Below are positions 7,222 through 16,836 of a stretch of 20,977 nt of DNA, piece after piece. Position 1 is the first letter of the stretch; each line of letters begins with the position of its first letter. A model generated the notes under the pieces. That model saw nothing but the letters and a program-made list of their open reading frames with translations, searched no databases and was not told the DNA's origin. The stretch comes from Mastigamoeba balamuthi (lineage: Eukaryota > Evosea > Mastigamoebida > Mastigamoebidae), in the NCBI GenBank assembly GCA_902651635.1, contig CACRSC010000136.1, forward strand, positions 325,655 to 346,631, in the 5' to 3' direction. The position numbers and the translations under genes were made by a program.

Positions 7222-10200
7222 ATGGCGGACGAGCCTGCGGCCAAGAGAGCACGGTTGGACATCGAGGCGTCGGCACCCCAGGCGGCCGCCGGGGTCGCCC
7301 CCGTCGCCCCCGCCGCCCCCGCAGACGCCGCCGCCCAGGCCGCCCCCGACGCGTCTGCCGCCGCCGCCGAGGCCCCCGCCGCGTCTCCAGCGCCTGCAGA
7401 CGCTTCCGCGGCGCCCGCGCCCGCCGCCCCCGTGGGCGCGGTGACGGAGGAGGAGGTGGGCATCCGCTGCTACATGACCGACACCCCCGGCTTCAGCGGC
7501 GTCCTCAAGCACCGCTTCTCCGACTTCATCGTCCACGAGGTTGCCGAGGTGCCTCCTCCCTCCGCAGAACCGCTGGAACTCGTCGGAATCCGCCGGGAAA
7601 TCGATTGATTCGACGCAGCCCAACTCCCGCGCTTATTTTAATATTCAAATGTTCAAATATTCAAAATTCTGAGCAATTGATTCTCGCGGGGGAAACACAG
7701 GACGGGCATGTGGTGGGGTTCCCCAAGTCGATGGAGGCGGTCCCGACGCCGGCGCAGCAGGGCGCGGCGGACGCGGCGCTGGCGGCGGCGGTGGGCGACG
7801 CAGAGGCCGCGCGGTTCGGCGAGTGGGTGGCCTCGCAGCCGCAGCCCGGCGACAAGTTCCTCTTCGAGCCCGAGAGCGACAAGGAGCGCCGCTCGGCGCT
7901 GCACAAGCTCGTCAAGTCCAAGTCGGCCTCGTTCGACTCGACCACCAGCGACGACAAGTGCGGCGCCCCTCGCCCCCTGCCCAGCGCCCCTCAATTGACT
8001 GTGCGCCCACCGTAAGGCGCGTGGTCGTCGTCGTCCTGAAGAAGGGGCAGAAGCCCGAGAAGAGGGGGTCGTGGCCCAAGGACAGGCCCCAGTACCTCGT
8101 CTTCACGCTGGCCAAGGAGAGTGCGCCACAGCCCAAGCGCGCCGAGCGAGCCGGGAGGCCCTGCTGAACTCACAGCCGCGCAGACATGGAGACGAGCTTC
8201 GCGCTGGGGATGCTCGCGAGGCGCCTGAACATCCGGCCCAACAACATCACGGCGGCGGGCAACAAGGACAAGCGCGGCGTGACCTCGCAGCGCGTGTNGG
8301 AGGAGGAGGTGGGCATCCGCTGCTACATGACCGACACCCCCGGCTTCAGCGGCGTCCTCAAGCACCGCTTCTCCGACTTCATCGTCCACGAGGTTGCCGA
8401 GGTGCCTCCTCCCTCCGCAGAACCGCTGGAACTCGTCGGAATCCGCCGGGAAATCGATTGATTCGACGCAGCCCAACTCCCGCGCTTATTTTAATATTCA
8501 AATGTTCAAATATTCAAAATTCTGAGCAATTGATTCTCGCGGGGGAAACACAGGACGGGCATGTGGTGGGGTTCCCCAAGTCGATGGAGGCGGTCCCGAC
8601 GCCGGCGCAGCAGGGCGCGGCGGACGCGGCGCTGGCGGCGGCGGTGGGCGACGCAGAGGCCGCGCGGTTCGGCGAGTGGGTGACCTCGCAGCCGCAGCCC
8701 GGCGACAAGTTCCTCTTCGAGCCCGAGAGCGACAAGGAGCGCCGCTCGGCGCTGCACAAGCTCGTCAAGTCCAAGTCGGCCTCGTTCGACTCGACCACCA
8801 GCGACGACAAGTGCGGCGCCCCTCGCCCCCTGCCCAGCGCCCCTCAATTGACTGTGCGCCCACCGTAAGGCGCGTGGTCGTCGTCGTCCTGAAGAAGGGG
8901 CAGAAGCCCGAGAAGAGGGGGTCGTGGCCCAAGGACAGGCCCCAGTACCTCGTCTTCACGCTGGCCAAGGAGAGTGCGCCACAGCCCAAGCGCGCCGAGC
9001 GCGCCGAGCGAGCCGGGAGGCCCTGCTGAACTCACAGCCGCGCAGACATGGAGACGAGCTTCGCGCTGGGGATGCTCGCGAGGCGCCTGAACATCCGGCC
9101 CAACAACATCACGGCGGCGGGCAACAAGGACAAGCGCGGCGTGACCTCGCAGCGCGTGTCGATACACCGCATGGAGGCGGTGCGCGTGGCGGCGCTCAAC
9201 GGCACCGTCGGGCGCGTGTGGCTGGGCGACTTTGCCTACGCCGAGCGGCCCGTGCTGCTGGGCTGCCTGCGGGGCAACCGCTTCGAGATCGCCATCCGCG
9301 AGCTCGACGCGGCCGCCGACGACGCGACGATCGCGGCCTGCGTGTCGCAGCTGGCCGAGCGCGGGTTCATCAACTACTTCGGCCTGCAGCGCTTCGGCAC
9401 GGGCACCGTGCGCACGCACGAGGTCGGCCTCGCGATCATCCGCCGCGAGTGGAAGCGCGCCGTCGAGCTCATCATGTCGCCGCACGAGAAGTCCTCTGCC
9501 GACGCCATCAAGTAGGACTTACGCCCCCCGCTGCCCCGTTGCTCTGTCTCTGACTGCTGCGTGTCCGCCGCAGGGCCCGCGAGCTGTACGCCCAGGGGGA
9601 CATCGAGGGAGCCCTCAGGCTGCTCCCGCGCCAGTTCCGTACGGATGCCCCGCCCTTCCTGATCTGTCCCGCGCTCCCCGTTGTCCCCTAACGTGCGCTG
9701 CCCGCAGACATCGAACGCAGCCTGCTGGAGGGGCTCCTCAACTGCGGGCCCACCGCGTATCTCAACGCGCTCGGGGCCATCCCGCGCATGTCGCGCCTGC
9801 TGTACCTGCACGCCTACCAGAGCCTCGTGCGCACCCCGGCGCACACCCGCCCTCCCAGAGACCGCTCACCCACGTCCTCCTCCCTCTCTCGCTCGCGCAG
9901 CTCTGGAATACAATGGCGAGCGAGCGCATCGAGATGCTGGGCCAGAAGGTCGTCGCCGGCGACCTCGTGTACGACGGCGGCGACGCTGACGAGAACGTGC
10001 GCCACGTGACGGACGAGGAGGTCGCCAGCGGGCGCTGGACGCTCAGCGACGTGGCGCTGCCGCTGGTGGGCGAGTCGGTCAAGTTCCCCGCCAACGTCGT
10101 CGGCGAGCGCTGCAAGGAGGTCATCGAGAAGGCCGGCATCGCGAGCCTCGTGGCCCCGGCCCAGGAGGGCTCCGCGCAGGCCCAGCACGCCCACGACAGC

Positions 10201-10548
10201 AGCCTCTACGCGCTGCGCGGGACGTACAGGCGCCTCGTGGTGCGCGCGAGCGACGTCAGCTGGCGCATCGTCAAGTACACCGACGCCAACGAGCAGCTGC
10301 AGGCGACGATCGCGGAGCCCAGCCCCAGCCCCGTCGAGGGCCCCAGGCGCGCCGTCTGCATCGCCTTCACGCTGCCGAGCAGCGCCTACGCGACCATGTG
10401 CTACCGCGAGCTGCTCAAGCAGAACACGACCAAGGCGCACCAGTGCACGCTCATGAGCCGCTCGGCCGCGGCCCCGAGCACTGCCGCCGACGAGGAGCAG
10501 GAGGCGGGGGCCGAGGGCGAGCCCGACGCGGCGATGGCGGACGCGTGA
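7222..10548 (+). CDS. PUS7: TruD/PUS7-family tRNA pseudouridine synthase (locus disrupted by tandem allele duplication)
   Basis: With one copy of the duplicated segment the exons are 7222-7445 plus 8299-8401, then 8554-8810, 8870-8973, 9046-9511, 9574-9638, 9708-9826 and 9901-10548. All introns are GT-AG, and the product is 661 residues. An Ala/Pro-rich N-terminal tail precedes RFSDFIVHEV. The catalytic TruD motif GNKDKRGVTSQ has Asp at about residue 258. RGFINYFGLQRFG follows at about 335, then LYLHAYQSLLWNTM, GDLVYDGG and the C-terminal PSSAYATMCYRELLK. The family isomerises uridine to pseudouridine in tRNA (U13, U35) and other RNAs. As assembled the locus also carries an extra copy: exon 1 end 7446-7548, 7701-7957, 8017-8120 and truncated exon 4 8184-8297. 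The start ATG at 7222 is the first in the exon. The Ala/Pro tail is longer than the conserved core needs. Confidence 0.93.
7446..8297 (+). repeat. First copy of an 852-bp tandem duplication (probable allele A of PUS7)
   Basis: This segment runs from inside exon 1 to inside exon 4 and recurs at 8299-9159. I found one base difference (7830 G versus 8683 A, Ala versus Thr in exon 2). The one length difference is a 9-bp unit present once here and twice in the other copy, in the intron after exon 3. Exon 4 stops abruptly at 8297. Confidence 0.95.
8298..8298. other. Single ambiguous base at the junction of the two copies
   Basis: An N lies exactly between the end of copy one and the start of copy two. 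It is the only ambiguous base in the window. Its position at the breakpoint marks an assembly join and not a random low-quality call. Confidence 0.95.
8299..9159 (+). repeat. Second copy of the PUS7 tandem duplication (probable allele B)
   Basis: Identical to 7446-8297 except for the Ala/Thr substitution at 8683 and an extra GCGCCGAGC unit at about 8992-9009. It continues without a break into the unique 3' part of exon 4 at 9160, so this copy is the one connected to the rest of the gene. Confidence 0.95.
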
Positions 10549-11074
10549 CGAGGGCGTGCGTGCGGGGACGGCCACCGTGAGCGCGACATCCCCGCGGCTG
10601 CATACAACAACGGCTGTGCGTGCAACGGGCTGCTCGTGCTGGCAGGACCCGGGCAGCGTTAACTGCACTGCACTGCTGGCGGCTGGTGCCCGCCCGGGGG
10701 ACGCCTTCACCTCAGGGTCCGCACGTGACATGCTCATGCTCAAAATAACAGGGGCTCTTCGGTGCCAGTCGTATGGCCAAGCAGGTCTCGGCTTCCTTGG
10801 TTGCTGTGCAGTGATTTGCGGGTTTGATCGATGATGGCAGGGAGGGGCCGGGCCTGTCAGATTTCTGGGCTATAGCGACACGGTTCTCCATGACAACGGC
10901 AATGATTAGAGCACGTCAACCTCGCCAGAGGGCGTAGGCGAGGCCCATTTGCCAAGACTGCGCAGTATCAGTTGCATTCGTCATCACGTGACTCGCGATC
11001 TCTACCGACGATCTTTCTCGCACAGAATCATCTTTTCACTCTTAAAAAGAACTGGCTTCTTCCGGGGCAAAGCC
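10549..11074. other. Intergenic: PUS7 3' flank and upstream of the ART gene
   Basis: No gene is supported here. AAAATAA at about 10741 could serve as a polyadenylation signal. Just upstream of the next ATG the sequence CTTAAAAAGAAC (11040-11051) is the only AT-rich run that could be a core promoter or leader element. Neither assignment is secure. Confidence 0.4.
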
Positions 11075-13779
11075 ATGTCGTGGACCCACGAGCCGGATAG
11101 CGTCTGCAAGTCGATGCGCCAGCGTCTGGTCGAGGAGACGCAGAACGGAAGGAACTGGTTTGAGGGGGCAGACCTCAACACGCCGACCTTTCAGGGCAGG
11201 GGGCACGACAACGTGTGACAAGAAACCAAAAATAGAGCCCCTCTCACTCTTCCGCCCGCGCGTCCACAGCCGGCCAGCTGGATCACCCAGGACATCGAAA
11301 AAAGCACAGTGCGCACGCTGAAGTCGGTCCGCTTTTTCGAGTGCAACACGCCGTGGCTCCCCATCAACCCCGGCCAGTACGTGGCTGCGTGGCGTCTGTT
11401 CCTGGGAGTCCTCTCCGGCTTCTCCTCGATCGAGGTGTCCGTCAGGATTAGCTCCGGCAGCAAATACACGTCCACTTGGACACCTGCAGCGTCCGCCAGC
11501 GGATGCGGGTGGTGTTTGCTTGTGCTCCCCTTGGTCGTGGATGTCGTCGAAACCTACATGTGGGTCAATTGCTCGGGATCTCTTACCAACTTCGAGAGCA
11601 CGCATTACATGCATCGAGCGTCGATAACTGACAGCCACTATTCAGATACGGTCAAAACGGGATTTGGAGTTGCCGAGTTCGGTCTCTTTCGGGTAGGAGA
11701 CTCGCCCGACGTGAGGAAGAAGAAAGAAGAGGAGGGGAAGAAGAAAGCGATGGAATTGCAGCGCGCAGAAGAGGAGAAACGGAAGGCTGAAGAGGAGGAA
11801 AAGAGGCGCGAGGAGCAGCGGATAGAGCAACAGAGAGTGCAGAGAGAGAAGGAAGAGGCGGAGAGAAAGCGAGCTGCAGAGCAAAAAAAGGAGGAGAAGG
11901 CCCAGGCTGCCAGACGAGAATCAGACATGGTGGCACAGAAGAACACACTTCCTCTCATCAAGGCGGCCTCTGCTCACGAAGAGAAGATCTTTCCGTTTAC
12001 TCTGCCACAGACAGCAACTGAGACGGTTGTGTGCCCTGTGTCCTACGGGAGCATGGACACATGGAAAAACGGGATGGCCGAGTTCTTCCCATTTGGACAC
12101 TCGCCCATGGACAATCCTCGAATAGAGGCAGAGAGGAAACACATGGAGTTGAGCTGCAGTGGGGGAGGAGAGGAACGCATGCAAGTGGAGATGAAGTACA
12201 GCGAAGCGGAGGAGCAGACACGACAGGAGGAAAGAAGGCACGAGGAGGAGAAAACGCAGAAAGAAAAACGAGAAACTGAGCTCAATCTCAAGGAGAAAGC
12301 CGATGCTGCCAGGCAGGAGAATAGCTCACCAGTACAGCCGAAAAAAGGAGTCTTCTCTTTCTCTTCTGCAGAGGAGATGCAGCCCTTGCCATCCTGGCCA
12401 CACTCGGCAATTCAGGTCATCCAGCAGGTAGGTGGAGTAAAGAAGCCGAGCTAAAACTCAAAGCAAACCTCAACAAGCAGGGGGGAAAGAAAACAGAGGA
12501 AGAGTCAGAGAGAAGGCGAGCTGATGAACGAAAGCTCGAGGAAAATTCCGAGACTTTCAGTCGAGAAGATGATTTGGCTGTGGAGAAGACTGTACTGGGA
12601 AATGGGGCGATGATCTCTGCTGCAGAAAAACGCCCTTCATCGACGAGGCCCAGCTCAGCAATCAAGAAGGTTCTGTGCTCTGTGGAGTTCAATGGGAAGA
12701 AGTTTCGTGTGACCATCCCTCTGCGAACAGTGGACGCAGCAATCAAGACAATCTGCGAGTCAACATCAGCAGTTGCCGCATCCTCCGTAATCGAGACATT
12801 CGACCCAGAGTTGGACGACTGGTTTGTGCTCAACAGCGTCGACATGCTTGTCGACAAGGGAAAAGTCAGAATACGCACACAGAAGGGCACGAACACAAAG
12901 GAGGGCAGTCCCATTCAACAAAAACCTGGGCAGGGCAGGAGATCAGGGTTGGGAGGAGCACAGAGATTGAGTGCTCCTGTCGAGGAGCAGCTCGCACTCC
13001 GTGATTACCTCAAGTTCCCCCATGGTTACACTCCGAAGAACCCGTGTGCAAAGGAGCTCCTTGCCAACTCCATCACTCTCGGCCTTGCCAATGTCAGTCA
13101 GCTAATCCAGTCCTGCGCCGAGTTCATTGATGACCTTCGCTTCTCCGATCCTGTAACGTCTGGGCACTTTCAAACTACTATTGATTCTCTGATCAGGGGG
13201 AGCTCAAGCTCGTGAGCGCAGACGAATTGTTCGCAATCGTGGCATACACGTACGACTTTGGCTATGTGAATCCCGAAGACAACATATACTTCAAGCTCAA
13301 TACCGACCTACGAAGCAGAATGGTGATACAATTGCAATCAGTGTCACGCAACATCCTGTTTGACACCTCTCTAGAAAGCGAAGATGGATGGATGGTGTGG
13401 GTACCTGTTCTACCTACTCAACGGCCTCGAGAAGCTGCCCCCAGTGACAACGCTGCTGTACAGAGGGGTGCCAGCAGATAGGAGGGCAGCCATCGAGAAG
13501 GAGTACCAGCCAAACAGGAGAGTTCGATGGACAGCATTCTCGTCGACAACTGAAGACCTGGAGGTGGCCTCTCAGAACTTTGCAGGTCCAGGGGGAGTGG
13601 TGTTCCGCATAAAGGGATCCAGTGGACGGAACGTGCGGAACCTCTCGTACATCAAAGGCGAGGGAGAAGTCCTTCTGACTCCGAATGCCACGTTCCGCGT
13701 TACACAGCCAATTCACTTGGAGAACGGGGTGCTCTTTCTTGATTTGGCTGAGGAACCCTCGAGTGTATTCGTGTTCTGA
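11075..13779 (+). CDS. PP2-like / coiled-coil / beta-grasp-like protein with C-terminal arginine-type ADP-ribosyltransferase
   Basis: The five-exon model is 11075-11212, 11270-12427, 12481-13152, 13197-13322 and 13375-13779 (introns 57, 53, 44 and 52 nt, GT-AG, phase 0), giving 832 residues. Residues about 1-185 resemble the PP2-like carbohydrate-binding domain (INPGQYVAAWRLFL, IEVSVRISSG, VKTGFGVAEFGLFRV). Charged E/K/R coiled-coil runs span about 194-269 and 331-397. Residues about 493-570 (VLCSVEFNGKKFRVTIPL ... FDPELDDW) look like a ubiquitin-like beta-grasp fold. The last two exons give AYTYDFG ... LNTDLRS, then the ART core: LLYRGVP with Arg728, the AFSSTT motif at 754-757 and GEGEVLL with Glu794-x-Glu796. 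R-S-E with ExE is the signature of mono-ADP-ribosyltransferases that modify arginine using NAD. No signal peptide is evident, so it is probably cytosolic. The PP2-like and beta-grasp calls are weaker than the ART call. Confidence 0.75.
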
Positions 13780-14572
13780 ACGAGCGCCCAGGGCCAATCA
13801 CCAAACGACTCGAAAGAAATCAGTTAATGACAAAGCAGAAGTGCTTGTGTTATTCTCTGCCAAATCAAGTGCTATGTGTCTCATTTCCTCTCCATTTCCT
13901 GGTATTGTGTTGCCCGCAATTCCCGACAGGCATGTCGCAGCGAAGGGCAATGTGGGAGCGTGAGCGCCCGAGACGAAAACAGAGGAGCAACAGAATATCT
14001 GTGGCAGAAGAGATCTTTTGATATCGGCAAGTCACCTAAATTCACGTGCGCACATTGTCCCCAACTGTCCCAGTGTGCCTCTCTCCCTCCCTTCATCTTC
14101 AGCCACGAAGTGACCACTCCAAAACAGGTATGGCCGTGGTGTCCATCGTCCGCACGATGCTGCAGAGTACAGTGTGGCACCACCTATGGAGATGGCCTCG
14201 AGGGCTAGCCGACACTCTCGCACATGCACGAGGCCGCCGAGGTGCTCCTGGCTCGTAGCGCCCGGCTCTCTCCCACAGGGTTATAAATCTGTGGTGGACG
14301 GGTTATCCGTGGTATCAAAGCACCCACAGCCAGTCTTCAATGATGCCCTTTGCCCAGGCTGGAGGCACTGCTCCAGTACTATGTGCCTTCTGGACCTCAC
14401 AACTCATACTCATCCTCTTGCAAATGATCCATGCTTCATTTCAACTATCTTTTTTCCGATATGGCTAACTGTAAATCGAAATTCTGATTCAATTGGACCC
14501 ACGGAGGTGGAGGTTGGTTGGAGTGGCGGGGAGATATGACTGGCACGGTTTTTGAACCCTGCCCTCCAGCAG
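13780..14572. other. Region without a firm gene; scattered coding-like pieces
   Basis: After the ART stop I see no complete gene. At 14274-14285 CACAGGGTTATAAATC contains both an acceptor-like CACAG and a TATA-like TTATAAAT. The following + strand stretch to about 14469 is open (VINLWWTGYPWYQSTHSQSS and onward) and ends near a GTAAAT donor-like site. Positions 14222-14265 also read HMHEAAEVLLARSARL in a third frame. These could be exons of the weak gene at 14573, or chance. Confidence 0.3.
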
Positions 14573-14791
14573 CTGAGGGAGCTCTACGAGCCCCAGATTG
14601 ACGACTTCATGTGGAATGGAGTTCTGATCAAACAGCGGTGCCCGTGCTGGTTGGCTGACATGACTGGCTGGTCTACAACTGATGGTGATACTATCCAGTA
14701 CCGTGTGATGGATCAGAATTATGCCCAAGTCCCTGCAATGAATACGAAGAGGATCAGGAGGGTTCTCAGTATGAATAGGGGGAAATGCCAC
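14573..14791 (+). CDS. Possible exon of an unrecognised gene
   Basis: A CCAGCAG acceptor ends at 14572 and is followed by an open frame beginning LRELYEPQIDDFMWNGVLIK, then QRCPCWLADMTGW. It is Trp/Asp-rich in a way unlike random translation. It remains protein-like to about 14791 (RRVLSMNRG). Beyond that the DNA turns AT-rich and the frame loses a coding look, although it stays open to 14980. No family is recognised. The preceding exon may be 14280-14469, but the phase is not proven. It may be a fragment. Confidence 0.3.
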
Positions 14792-14810
14792 TTGGGCACA
14801 GACCACGTAA

Positions 14811-15895
14811 CAGGACTACCTGTACTACATGCACTACTTGCAATGCTTGCATTACCTATACTACTTATGCAAAAATATAATATGATCAGAAATATCCATA
14901 AATTTAACCGGATTGAGCACTGCAAAGTACTCAATTTTGCATTTGTAATGCAAAATTCCAGTGTTATATTATTAAGCTGAGTGAGCATAAAAGTAATGCT
15001 ATATTATGTACGTGCCATAAGTGCACATTACACATTTGATGTACATACAGTGCATGAAATGCTACAATCGTTCGTTACAGTAATAGATTTATCGAACACA
15101 GATAATAAAACGATAGAATCGGAATATTTAGGTATTTATAATTGTTATTGGTTTTCCCGTGCTGGTATGGGGTGCGTTGGTATGAGGTATGTGTTTGCTT
15201 GTTTCTCATTCAGCAAGCTGCTCAGGTCCATGCAAAGAATGTTACATCATTTGATCATGTAACAAACAGCATTTGTCTGGCTCTGTCTCCTCATCAGCAT
15301 GTTCCTGAATTTTTGTGGTCATGCGCCAAAGCCTCTGATTGTGATACTCAGATATTCAAGGAAAGCAAATCAAAAAGAGTGTCTTGCAGTGTGTAGGCCC
15401 CAATGCCATTGCATTGCACAGCTATGCGGCGTAATCGATATCACATTCTTGTTTTGATGGGATCAGTTGCTTGTCAGAACAGGGCTCGATTGCAAATCAG
15501 CGGAGATACTTCAAATGAACTGGGGATTTTTCGCTGGACTGGCTAAATTGTTCACTCAATTGCATTTCAGTGTACTCGGCTGGATATCCTGCACTGTAAG
15601 AAGTGCATTCTAAGTTGCACCTCAGCTGTCTTCTTCTCCTTAATGGGTGTACAATGGGTGCTCTTATTGTCTTGTGATCTTTCAATTTCATGGAATAAAT
15701 CAACTTCATGTATATTGCATCACAACCCCCCTTTGGCAAGACTTTACCTTTTCCATGTTTCTTTCCCGCATACTCTTCCCACCTGGGAAAAAGAAAAATG
15801 TGGCTGAGCTAGATTTGTACTCTCGCACTGTTCAATTTGGCCATCTTCTGTGGTACGAAGCGATATGTGCACTGAGGAAACCCAGTCGGCTCTTC
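14811..15895. other. AT-rich gene-poor segment
   Basis: From about 14811 the composition shifts to clearly AT-rich, unlike the flanking genes. It contains short direct repeats such as ACTAC/GCACTACTTGCA around 14820-14870 and stretches like TTATATTATTAAG. The AT-richness is strongest to about 15140. No gene with splice signals or conserved protein is apparent. The last part (15801-15895) is the duplicated 3' flank of the p53-like gene. Confidence 0.5.
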
Positions 15896-16836
15896 TCACT
15901 GTCTTGAGCAATTCTGGAGCATGCTCTTGATACAGTAGACGTCGAACAGCTGACAGTAGAGCGTGGCCTCAATCTTGAGGAGCTGCTGCATGAATGGATC
16001 GGCAGCCACGCTGTCCATTGTGCTCTCTGCTGCTTCATATCGGGAGTCCATCCCTCCGGGCGAGGCTGGGCATGCGAGAGAGCCTGTTGGAGAAGCCCTC
16101 GTGCTTCCGATTTGGGGCGAGTGCTGCGATGGCTTAGAGCACAGCATCACTGGCTGTGTCTTTGGGCGTGCTACAACGTTTCCGTCCCTGTTAAGTACCT
16201 CCAGCACCACCACAACCCGCCCTCCGAGGTGCAAACGTGACGAGTTGCATCGCCTGTGTGTACAAGGAGTGATTTGAGCATTGAAAGCGTCAGTATGGGC
16301 TAATGAGCACAGTAGATTGACTCACGACCGACAGTAGTTGAACTCGACAGTGCAGGTGGCTGGTGCCGTCTGTGCCTGGGCGAGGCCATCCACGGCAATG
16401 GAGTCGTCTGTGCCGTTGAGCTTGGGTGCGAAACCAATCGCGATGATGGGAACTCTGCCATGGCAGCATCTCGTGCACGGAAGCACCTCCTCTCTGGTAA
16501 TCGGTCCTGTGTGCATGATCCATTAGTCTGTGTGTGCGCGTGCTTCCTTACCCAATCTATGAGACGAGCGCTCGAGGTAGAGCTGCGCAGGACCAGCCAG
16601 GTTCCTGATGGCAGCCTCCGTGATATGGTTCTGCTCCATCCACGCGGTACCAGCAGTGAAGGTGATCTGCCCAACAAGAATTTGTCAGCAGGACCAGCGA
16701 GTGCGTGCTCAGCCAGCCGCACCTGGAATGGCGTTGACAAGAACACCCGATTGGTTGAGGCCCGAAGGCTCGGTGGAGCCATTGGGCCCTCTTGTGCCAA
16801 TTCGCAGGGATAGGTCATTCGCCACACCCTGGGTGA
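15896..16836 (-). CDS. p53-like DNA-binding-domain gene (5' exon not found; possibly decaying)
   Basis: Minus-strand exons: 16836-16723, 16666-16552, 16491-16326 and 16253-15896 (introns 56, 60 and 72 nt; stop TGA at 15896-15898). The order follows a p53 DNA-binding domain. TQGVANDLSLRIGTRGPNGS matches the YQGSYGFRLGF start. PSGLNQSGVLVNAIP matches the SPALNKMFCQLAKTCP region, and LYLERSSHRLEEVLPCTRC matches IYKQSQHMTEVVRRCPHH. SIAVDGLAQAQ matches the IRVEGN region. FNYCRSRCNSS and GGRVVVVLEVLNRDGNVVAR then match YNYMCNSSC...PILTIITLEDSSGNLLGR. Candidate zinc ligands are the PCTRCC and CxxxC cysteines. The loop between strands 6 and 8 is shorter than in p53, and the Arg273/Arg280-type contacts are not obvious. 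The first junction (16723/16666) is out of phase with its good CAG|GTGCGG donor, so there is a frameshift or a sequence error. After the domain lies an unknown tail of about 75 residues. Confidence 0.55.

Noticed and set aside
8186-8461. An apparent fusion protein reading from PUS7 exon 4 through the N into exon 1 sequence
   Set aside because: It crosses the assembly join at 8298. The in-frame continuation is a one-in-three accident and the same parts exist in the proper order in the restored gene structure.
9814-10743. A 309-codon minus-strand frame over the last PUS7 exon
   Set aside because: The + strand frame matches the PUS7 C-terminus (PSSAYATMCYRELLK, GDLVYDGG). The minus frame is a GC-driven shadow with an alternative start only.
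11700-12320. The E/K/R-rich region as non-coding purine-rich repeat
   Set aside because: It stays open in the same frame as the flanking PP2-like segment, through a canonical intron at 12428-12480, and has coiled-coil spacing, so it is best read as protein.
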